30,852 nt of DNA, taken from the IMG/VR virus record IMGVR_UViG_3300030382_002450, positions 1 through 30,852 of that record; one strand, 5' to 3'. Within the stretch, counting starts at the first letter, position 1, and each line of letters opens with the position of its first letter. The translations under genes and the position numbers were made by a program. Source of the DNA: a virus. Shown here piece by piece: positions 13,486 through 18,602 of the stretch. Under the pieces are notes generated by a model. That model saw only the letters and a program-made list of their open reading frames with translations. It was not told the origin of the DNA and searched no databases.

Positions 13486-13644
13486 TCATTCGCCATCCTT
13501 GACGAACTGCGCCCAGCCTCCGGCGTAGTGTCGGTTGATGCCTGCGTGTATCTGTGCGTCTGATAGGCTGGCGATGTCCTCTGGTTCAAGGTCTCCCCAG
13601 ACGCATTCAGAAATCCAGATTCGTGCCTGTTCTAGTGTGTCCAT
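13486..13644 (-). CDS. Hypothetical small protein
   Basis: A 52-residue acidic protein, MDTLEQARIWISECVWGDLE, ending in INRHYAGGWAQFVKDGE. The second half (IHAGINRHYAGGWAQF) looks like a small helical phage domain. Its ATG overlaps the upstream TGA by one base. It ends with the same Asp-Gly-Glu-stop sequence as the upstream gene. The function is unknown. Confidence 0.55.
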   Translation of the reverse strand: MDTLEQARIWISECVWGDLEPEDIASLSDAQIHAGINRHYAGGWAQFVKDGE

Positions 13645-13742
13645 CATTCGCCGTCCTGGTCTGGCTGTGGTAGTCGTGGCATAGTGCCGCCGCCGTATAT
13701 GATACTGAGGACGTCGTCGTGGATGTGGGTCGTGTTCTTCAT
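13644..13742 (-). CDS. 32-residue hypothetical protein
   Basis: A very short protein, MKNTTHIHDDVLSIIYGGGT, ending MPRLPQPDQDGE. GGAG with TACCCACC precedes ATG 13742. It is directly downstream of structured element C, which supports it as the regulated gene, and its TGA overlaps the next ATG. No family is recognised. Confidence 0.5.
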   Translation of the reverse strand: MKNTTHIHDDVLSIIYGGGTMPRLPQPDQDGE

Positions 13743-13767
13743 GGTGGGTACTCCAAATTAAATTTAT

Positions 13768-13824
13768 CGGTCTAATCTGACCGCCCCAGAGGCTTATATA
13801 TAAGCCTCTGAATCAGTAGATTAG
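13768..13824 (-). ncRNA. Structured intergenic element C
   Basis: On the minus strand, segment CTAATCT (13824-13818) contains the TAA stop of the upstream gene. The central hairpin is a perfect 24-base palindrome (13810-13787), then CGGTC-AGATTA-GACCG (13783-13768). The loop AGATTA is fully complementary to TAATCT of the first segment. A/T-rich bases and the ribosome site of the 13644-13742 gene follow. Confidence 0.65.
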
Positions 13825-14009
13825 TCTTGCATTGGCGCAACGTAGAAATCATGTATCTTTAAGTATCTGACCATGTCTCCAACTGCCTGTAGTCTATCGC
13901 TCCGGCATGGGAGGCCCGTGCCGTCAGCATCGCAGGATAAACCTTCGTAAATTCGCTTTCCAAGTTCGATTAATTCCGCCACTTCTGTGTCGTTCAGTGT
14001 TCCTGGCAT
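13821..14009 (-). CDS. Hypothetical small protein
   Basis: A 62-residue helical protein (TEVAELIELGKRIYEGL) with two Cys in LSCDADGTGLPCRSD (about residues 25-39) and a VRYLKIHDFYV segment. The family is unknown. AGGAG lies 7 bases before ATG 14009. Its TAA lies in element C and its leader contains element D. Confidence 0.6.
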   Translation of the reverse strand: MPGTLNDTEVAELIELGKRIYEGLSCDADGTGLPCRSDRLQAVGDMVRYLKIHDFYVAPMQD

Positions 14010-14035
14010 GGTGTTACTCCTAGGGCTAAATTTAT

Positions 14036-14096
14036 CGGTCTAGTCTGACCGTGTCAGCGGGTCAACATTAGCTGACCCGCTGAACCAGTAGACTAG
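14036..14096 (-). ncRNA. Structured intergenic element D
   Basis: Segment CTAGTCT (14096-14090) holds the TAG stop of the upstream gene. The central hairpin has arms CAGCGGGTCA/TGACCCGCTG (14082-14073 and 14064-14055), then CGGTC-AGACTA-GACCG (14051-14036). Compared with element C, the segment has G for A and the loop has C for T at the matching place, so pairing is kept: a compensatory change. Confidence 0.65.
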
Positions 14097-14398
14097 GCTT
14101 TCCAGAAGTTTAGGGAGTAGCTATTTTGAGGCTCTGCGAATACTAGCCGCCTATCGAATAAAAACGTCGGCTCTGAGCCTGTGTAGCCGTCGGCATAGTA
14201 TTCCTGGTTAAAGATATCCTCGCCACCTGTGGCGGCTAGTGTCCACTCATAAGGCCCATACTCCCAGACTACTTGCCAACCGTTGCCGTATTCTGTCGGG
14301 CGTACTGTCACGTTTTCGCCGCCTGGCAATTGTCTGATGGCTCTGGCCGTAGCATTAGCCGCGCCTTTTGGCGTTTTTGCTGATATTCTTGCTGTCAT
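14093..14398 (-). CDS. Hypothetical protein
   Basis: A 101-residue protein. The N-terminus is basic and Ala-rich (MTARISAKTPKGAANATARA); a beta-type middle follows with Trp and Tyr (GNGWQVVWEYGPYEWTLAATGG), then an aromatic, acidic part. No domain is recognised. GGAGAG lies 7 bases before ATG 14398; a longer upstream frame runs through element E and is rejected. It shares its ribosome-site cassette (TTGGAGAG..CTCAAAATG) with the gene at 14483-14782. Confidence 0.6.
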   Translation of the reverse strand: MTARISAKTPKGAANATARAIRQLPGGENVTVRPTEYGNGWQVVWEYGPYEWTLAATGGEDIFNQEYYADGYTGSEPTFLFDRRLVFAEPQNSYSLNFWKA

Positions 14399-14425
14399 TT
14401 TGAGACTCTCCAAGTGTAGATTTTT

Positions 14426-14486
14426 CGGTCTAGTCTGACCGCCCCAGCGGGTCAACATTAGCTGACCCGCTGAATCAGTAGATTAG
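14426..14486 (-). ncRNA. Structured intergenic element E
   Basis: It has the same central hairpin, including the loop, as element D. The first segment is CTAATCT (14486-14480, with the TAA stop of the upstream gene) and the small hairpin loop is AGACTA (14436-14431), giving one A-C mismatch in the 6-base pairing. It looks like a recent copy mixing the C-type segment with a D-type loop. Confidence 0.55.
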
Positions 14487-14782
14487 ATTTTGCCTTGCCT
14501 GACCGGGAAGCTGACTAGCCATTTGACGTTATGGTGTGGCGAAGCTGGATTGATATTCTCGCCAGATAGTTTTTCGTAAACTCGAAATTCTGCCGGAGTG
14601 TAGGCGGTATTTGCGGCATTTCCCAGGCTGTATCCGACCCATGAACTATGACCAGGCACCTTGATGGTTATGTGCGTCTCTGAGTCTTGAACTACTGCCG
14701 CCCATGGCATCTCAAAGCCTGATAATTTTGCGAGCGTGCCTGATTTTTTGTCCTCTCTGGTTGCCATCGTGTACGTAGACAT
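14483..14782 (-). CDS. Hypothetical protein
   Basis: A 99-residue protein, MSTYTMATREDKKSGTLAKL, with beta-type strands (AAVVQDSETHITIKVPG, VKWLVSFPVRQGKI) and a Tyr-rich middle. The family is unknown. GGAGAG lies 7 bases before ATG 14782; an in-frame TTG at 14797 lies within the ribosome site. Its TAA lies in element E and its leader contains element F. Confidence 0.6.
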   Translation of the reverse strand: MSTYTMATREDKKSGTLAKLSGFEMPWAAVVQDSETHITIKVPGHSSWVGYSLGNAANTAYTPAEFRVYEKLSGENINPASPHHNVKWLVSFPVRQGKI

Positions 14783-14808
14783 TTTGAGTCTCTCCAAGTG
14801 TAAATTTT

Positions 14809-14866
14809 CGGTCTAATCTGACCGCCTCACAGGCTCAGAATCTGAGCCTGTGAATCAGTGGATTAG
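14809..14866 (-). ncRNA. Structured intergenic element F
   Basis: Segment CTAATCC (14866-14860) holds the TAA stop of the gp88-like gene. The central hairpin arms are CACAGGCTCAG/CTGAGCCTGTG (14852-14842 and 14838-14828), with a 3-base loop. The small hairpin is CGGTC-AGATTA-GACCG (14824-14809). Five of six loop-segment pairs hold. The central stem differs fully in sequence from C-E but keeps its shape. Confidence 0.6.
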
Positions 14867-15600
14867 GCGTCGATGGCTACGATTTTTCCGTCAACGATTT
14901 TCGTGACTAGTCGCACCACGAACCCGGCCGTGTCTTTTTTCGCCTTTGGGCCTTTAGCTTTCAAGCCTACAACTACGCCTGATTCGTCAAGGAATCGTAA
15001 ATCGTGTTCATCGCCGTTTATGACTGGCAAACCTAGCCAAGTATCAGGAATCTCATCAAATACTACGGCTACGTTTTGACCGGATTTGACCAGTTCGGTC
15101 ACTAGGCTATCAGGCGTATTTTCTGACCGTGAAAAAGTCAGATGATAGTTACTAGGCATGAGACCATTGGCGTGCTGTCTGGCACGTTTTACCGATTTGG
15201 TGTAGTCGTAAAATTGAACGTTTGGGAATAGTTCCGGCATGGTCTGGCCGTCAAAGCGGATGTGTTCCCATGCGTAATCAGTAGTCCCATTCAATCGTTC
15301 GGCCGTGCGTAGGCCTTTTTTGTCATTGCGTTTGATATTGTCTTGAGTCTCAGCTATCAGCTTTGCGCCAAATTCGGCACGATTATCATAGAAGAGGCTT
15401 GAGCGGTATTCCCTAGCCGCCTTGACCATAGGCATTCGCCCAGTGGTATCAATGCACATCTTGGCGCAGTCTGTCGCATCGGGACAGGCATTATGCCCTG
15501 ATTGCATAGCAGGCAAGGCGTACATTATGGACGTGCGGTATTCTTCGCTGAACGTGTTGGATTTTTCGATTTTCGCGGATGTGGTTAATAGTTCTGTCAT
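14863..15600 (-). CDS. gp88-family phage protein
   Basis: A 245-residue protein resembling the 'Gene product 88' family named from mycobacteriophages. The typical Cys motif is present: GHNACPDATDCAKMCID (residues 35-51, Cys39, Cys45, Cys49). AAREYRSSLFYDNRAEFGAKL, an LNGTTDYAWEHIRF segment, VQFYDYTKSVKRA and YHLTFSRSE follow in the order seen in that family. Its biochemical role is unknown; the Cys triplet suggests a metal or cluster site. ATG 15600 lies 8 bases after GGAG; a GTG at 15609 is too close to it. It is flanked by elements F and G. Confidence 0.75.
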   Translation of the reverse strand: MTELLTTSAKIEKSNTFSEEYRTSIMYALPAMQSGHNACPDATDCAKMCIDTTGRMPMVKAAREYRSSLFYDNRAEFGAKLIAETQDNIKRNDKKGLRTAERLNGTTDYAWEHIRFDGQTMPELFPNVQFYDYTKSVKRARQHANGLMPSNYHLTFSRSENTPDSLVTELVKSGQNVAVVFDEIPDTWLGLPVINGDEHDLRFLDESGVVVGLKAKGPKAKKDTAGFVVRLVTKIVDGKIVAIDA

Positions 15601-15623
15601 GGTGGACACTCCAATTTAAATTA

Positions 15624-15679
15624 GGCTAATCTAGCCGCCACAGCTTCTGAGATTCTCAGAAGCTGTATCAGTAGATTAG
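15624..15679 (-). ncRNA. Structured intergenic element G
   Basis: Segment TAATCTA (15678-15672) holds the TAA stop of the upstream gene. The central hairpin has 12-base arms, ACAGCTTCTGAG/CTCAGAAGCTGT (15666-15655 and 15651-15640). The small hairpin is GGC-TAGATTA-GCC (15636-15624), its stem changed from CGGTC/GACCG but still paired. The loop pairs with the segment over 7 bases. Confidence 0.65.
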
Positions 15680-16083
15680 AAATAGTGTTTGACGTTAGCC
15701 GCGTCGGCTTTGTCGCATGTCTCACACATTCCGGCAGGCTCACGCTCATAGATGAAATGGATACGCTCAGATATAGAATTGTGCCTGATTAGGTGGTCAA
15801 GTTCGCGCAGATTGTACTCGTAGCACATCTTAGCTTCGAGGTAGTCTGCTACGTACATTTGGCGCAGAGTGTCAGATACGTTGAATGCGACCATTTTTGC
15901 GTTTGCTTTGTTCTTACGCTCAAGCCAGCGATTAATCACGCCCATTTGATTCTCGCAGTCTGCTTCATGCTGGGTATAGGGTAATTCGATTGTCTGATTA
16001 AAGCTTAATTCTTGCGTCTTGTAGTCTTCTAGAATCTGTACTGGTAGCCAGTTTTCGTCCCTGGATGATACTGTCCAAAACAT
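15676..16083 (-). CDS. Hypothetical protein with a C-terminal Cys pair
   Basis: A 135-residue protein. An N-terminal strand region (MFWTVSSRDENWLPVQILED) is followed by helices rich in Tyr, Asn and Glu (LRQMYVADYLEAKMCYEYNLRELDHLI) and a GMCETCDKADAANVKHYF end, a single CxxC. No family is recognised. GGGAG lies 6 bases before ATG 16083. It is the first gene of this leftward array, and its leader contains element H. Confidence 0.6.
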   Translation of the reverse strand: MFWTVSSRDENWLPVQILEDYKTQELSFNQTIELPYTQHEADCENQMGVINRWLERKNKANAKMVAFNVSDTLRQMYVADYLEAKMCYEYNLRELDHLIRHNSISERIHFIYEREPAGMCETCDKADAANVKHYF

Positions 16084-16114
16084 GATGTACTCCCAAAGGT
16101 TGTATAAGATTTTC

Positions 16115-16174
16115 CGGCTATTAAATGAGCCGTGCCTGAGTACTGGAGCCAGTACTCAGAATCAGTCATTTAAT
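16115..16174 (-). ncRNA. Structured element H, the most divergent copy
   Basis: Segment ATTAAATGA (16174-16166) is followed by hairpin CTGAGTACTG/CAGTACTCAG (16159-16150 and 16145-16136) and then CGGCT-CATTTAAT-AGCCG (16132-16115). The loop plus its flanking base pairs perfectly with the segment over 9 bases, though all the sequences differ from C-G. No gene lies directly upstream, so the element belongs to the start of the downstream gene rather than to the end of an upstream one. Confidence 0.65.
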
Positions 16175-16325
16175 TCGTGCCTACGTTTCCGTGTTCACTA
16201 TCACTATCACGCCGTGATTTATCCTTAGTGGGAATTAACTAGTCCAGTAGGGCCATGGCCGCTCGTCACTGAACCACAGGATTTGGCTAGAGAGATATAC
16301 CGCTCTCGTTCGGATTCTCGCGCTC

Positions 16326-16364
16326 TAGCCGCTAGCTAGCCGCTGGTGATATCTGCTAGCCGCT
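16326..16364 (+). repeat. Three TAGCCGCT iteron-like repeats
   Basis: TAGCCGCT occurs at 16326-16333, 16337-16344 and 16357-16364. The starts are 11 and 20 bases apart, roughly one and two helix turns, placing the copies on one face of DNA as for initiator-protein sites. The last two share the longer GCTAGCCGCT. Confidence 0.4.
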
Positions 16365-16455
16365 GTCACTGACTAACTCACCGTCTGTATGTAATCGTTA
16401 TCGTTTATTGATTCACTATCTACCGTCCAATATTCAAATTTGAGACTGTGCCAAT

Positions 16456-16486
16456 ACACTAGCACGAGCCAATAGTGGGCTGTCAA
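16456..16486 (-). promoter_or_regulatory. Candidate leftward promoter with extended -10
   Basis: On the minus strand, a perfect TTGACA (16486-16481) is followed after 19 bases by TAGTGT (16461-16456), which has TGC directly before it (extended -10 form). The -10 and spacing are weak. It would drive the array starting at 16083, with a leader of about 365 bases that includes element H. Confidence 0.4.
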
Positions 16487-16959
16487 TACCCATTTCTAGC
16501 ATTTTAGAAATTGAATAGCCTACTCACCACGCCTAGCTCGTGCCTAGAAAACGAATTTTAACGAGTTTTTTCCACGCCTAAATTGGCCTGTGTCGCTATC
16601 ATCACAGATACCAGGCGACTAGGCCCTAGCCGTGGCCTATTTTCTGGCGATATCGGCTGTTGGTCTGGCGGCCGATGGTGGCTAGTTTTTCGCCGGTGGT
16701 GGCACAGCCTGGCCGACTTGGCCGACAGCCTGGGGTGGGTGCTAGTAGCTTGGAAATGTTGACGGGGGGGCATCCGGTGGTACCATCTTGGGGGCGGGTA
16801 CTGGTGGTGTAGTAGGGGTCTCAGCCCTACCATCTGAGTTTCTGAGATGCTTTTCTCAGCCCCATCTACTCTCGTTTCTGGTTGTTTTTTCGTATCTAGC
16901 TGTTTCTGGTTTCTGTATCGTCTTTCTGAAATTTCACGTTTCATATTTTTTGAAATAGC

Positions 16960-17075
16960 ACCTGAAGTTGCTTCAGGTCTTCAGGTTTGCTTCAGGTCGT
17001 GCCTACAGTAACTAGTAACTAGGGTCTTGGTAGTGGGTACCTGAAGCAACTTCAGGTTTCATATGAGCTTCAGGT
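16960..17075. promoter_or_regulatory. ACCTGAAG/CTTCAGGT operator cluster before the terminase large subunit gene
   Basis: Seven copies of the 8-mer in both orientations: 16960-16967, 16971-16978, 16979-16986, 16990-16997, 17039-17046, 17050-17057 and 17068-17075. Two 19-base palindromes, ACCTGAAGTTGCTTCAGGT (16960-16978) and ACCTGAAGCAACTTCAGGT (17039-17057), are exact reverse complements of each other. TAGTAACT (17013-17020) also recurs near the other cluster (11033-11040). It is a probable binding site array for a regulator or the terminase small subunit. Confidence 0.75.
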
Positions 17076-17087
17076 TCGTGTTAGTAT
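17058..17087 (+). promoter_or_regulatory. Candidate late promoter inside the operator cluster
   Basis: TTCATA (17058-17063), an 18-base spacer and TAGTAT (17082-17087), four of six matches in each box. The predicted start coincides with ATG 17094, so the transcript could be leaderless, in keeping with the missing ribosome site. One operator copy touches the -35 and one lies in the spacer. This is inference from weak boxes. Confidence 0.35.
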
Positions 17088-17093
17088 TTGGTT

Positions 17094-18599
17094 ATGGTTG
17101 TATCAGCTACACGGCAAGAGATTGAACAAGCGGGTAAGTCAGCTAAGTTCGAGATGGCGAAGCGTGAGTACCGGAGCTTCATGCCATTTGTGAAGATTGT
17201 GGAACCGGGCACCGGGATGGTGACGTTGCAGGAGTGGCCGCACCTGATGGAGGTGGAAGCTGCTTTAGCGACTGATACCCGTATCGTGTTGGCGAAGAGT
17301 CGGCAGATTGGGATGACTACGCTGTTATCCTCTTATGTGTTGTGGCACGCTTCCTTCACGCCTAATGCGTTGGCGTTGGTGTTCTCCAAGGGGGAACGGG
17401 ACGCTTGGGAATTCCTATCTAAGTCCCGAATGACGTATGAAGCGTTACCGCCTGAGCTTCAGATGCCGCTTGGTGTGCCGGATAACAGGGAACAGATGAC
17501 GTTCGAGTCGGGTTCAAGGGTAATCACCCTCCCGTCTACCGAAGCGGCTGGTCGTGGGTTGAACCCTACGCTAGTCGTGATGGACGAAGCAGACTTCCAC
17601 GAATACCTGGACGCCGCTTATAACGCCGTGAAGCCTGGCCTTGACGACAATGACGGCCAATTGGTGCTGACCAGTACCGTCAGCCCTTACAAGATGGGGA
17701 GTCTCTTCCAGAAACTCTACCTGGGGGCACCCGACAACGGGTTCAAGCGGTTGTTCTACGGGTGGCGTGCCAGACCAGCACGGACTGACGAATGGTACGC
17801 AGAGAGGAAATCCCAATACCCCGACCAGGCACTCTTCCAGAAAGAACACCCTGAGAGCGAAGAAGAAGCGTTCGCTCCCACACGCGCCCTCGCTGCCTTC
17901 GACCAGACCATCCTCACCCGCATGAAACAAGATGTGAAGGAACCGGTTGAGGTACTCACTGTGGGTAATGGTGTACGAGCCAATATCTACCAACCCTTCC
18001 AACCGGGAAAAAGGTACTCTGCTGGGACTGACACATCACACGGAACCGGCAATGACTATGCCGTGACCGTCATATTGGACGCCGTCACCGGCTATATCGC
18101 CGCTGATATCTACTCGCAGGTCGTAAACCCGTCAGAACTGGCCGTCGCATCTGTTGAATTATTGAACCAGTACGATTCCCCGATATGGGGCATAGAAGAT
18201 AACGATTGGGGTATACTAACTATCGCGATGGCGCAAGAACTTCGTTATAGGAAGTTGTTCTATCGTGATTCTGACCATCCTGGTTGGCATACTTACGATA
18301 CCGCCGGTATGACTAACGGCTCCCGTTACGTCCTCTGGGGAGACCTTATCGAGGCGGTTCACTCACGGGCCATCACGGTACCTAACGGTGATGGACTCTC
18401 TCAGTTCTTCACCATCATACGGAACCCCGACAAACGGGGGCGTATCGAAGCTCAGTCAGGCACCCATGACGACTACCCGATGGCTGTAGGCATAGCTTGG
18501 CAATTAAGACAGCACGCACGCCCTGCTGGCGGTGAGAACGGTAGACCCACTCGCAGTACCGAAAGACGCCGCCGCAGAGGCTGGTCAAGGTGGGGATGA
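17094..18599 (+). CDS. terL: Terminase large subunit
   Basis: A 501-residue packaging motor and nuclease. The N-terminal ATPase has Walker A-type KSRQIGMTT (residues 68-76), Walker B LVVMDEADF (160-168) and a coupling motif LTSTVSP (192-198). The C-terminal RNase H-like nuclease has its acidic residues at Asp313 (GTDTSHG), Glu368/Asp369 (GIEDNDWG) and Asp459/Asp460 (GTHDDYPM). It pumps DNA into the prohead and cuts it, working with the portal encoded 3 bases downstream and the small subunit at 11100. The start is ATG 17094; no Shine-Dalgarno is evident, and a TTG lies 6 bases earlier. The C-terminus is Arg-rich (RRRRRGWSRWG). Confidence 0.93.
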   Translation: MVVSATRQEIEQAGKSAKFEMAKREYRSFMPFVKIVEPGTGMVTLQEWPHLMEVEAALATDTRIVLAKSRQIGMTTLLSSYVLWHASFTPNALALVFSKGERDAWEFLSKSRMTYEALPPELQMPLGVPDNREQMTFESGSRVITLPSTEAAGRGLNPTLVVMDEADFHEYLDAAYNAVKPGLDDNDGQLVLTSTVSPYKMGSLFQKLYLGAPDNGFKRLFYGWRARPARTDEWYAERKSQYPDQALFQKEHPESEEEAFAPTRALAAFDQTILTRMKQDVKEPVEVLTVGNGVRANIYQPFQPGKRYSAGTDTSHGTGNDYAVTVILDAVTGYIAADIYSQVVNPSELAVASVELLNQYDSPIWGIEDNDWGILTIAMAQELRYRKLFYRDSDHPGWHTYDTAGMTNGSRYVLWGDLIEAVHSRAITVPNGDGLSQFFTIIRNPDKRGRIEAQSGTHDDYPMAVGIAWQLRQHARPAGGENGRPTRSTERRRRRGWSRWG

Positions 18600-18602
18600 T
18601 AT

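Larger units (their letters stand above)
16190..16955. other. Non-coding region between early and late modules
   Basis: I see no convincing gene. A 128-codon minus frame at 16558-16944 is His/Pro/Arg-rich, lacks a ribosome site and is probably chance. The stretch holds small palindromes (ATCACG-c-CGTGAT, 16206-16218), three TAGCCGCT repeats (16326-16364) and a long-range pair GCACGAGC (16462-16469) with GCTCGTGC (16536-16543). There is also a hairpin ATTTCTA/TAGAAAT around 16490-16510 and G-runs near 16764 and 16790. A replication origin or packaging region is possible. Confidence 0.4.

Noticed and set aside
13367-15600. CRISPR-like array formed by the repeated intergenic elements
   Set aside because: Units are separated by real genes of varied length, differ in sequence and fold as structured elements; there are no spacers or cas genes.
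16558-16944. 128-codon minus-strand frame in the non-coding region
   Set aside because: His/Pro/Arg-rich composition without domain-like pattern, no ribosome site at its ATG, and it covers G-runs and hairpins of a likely regulatory region.
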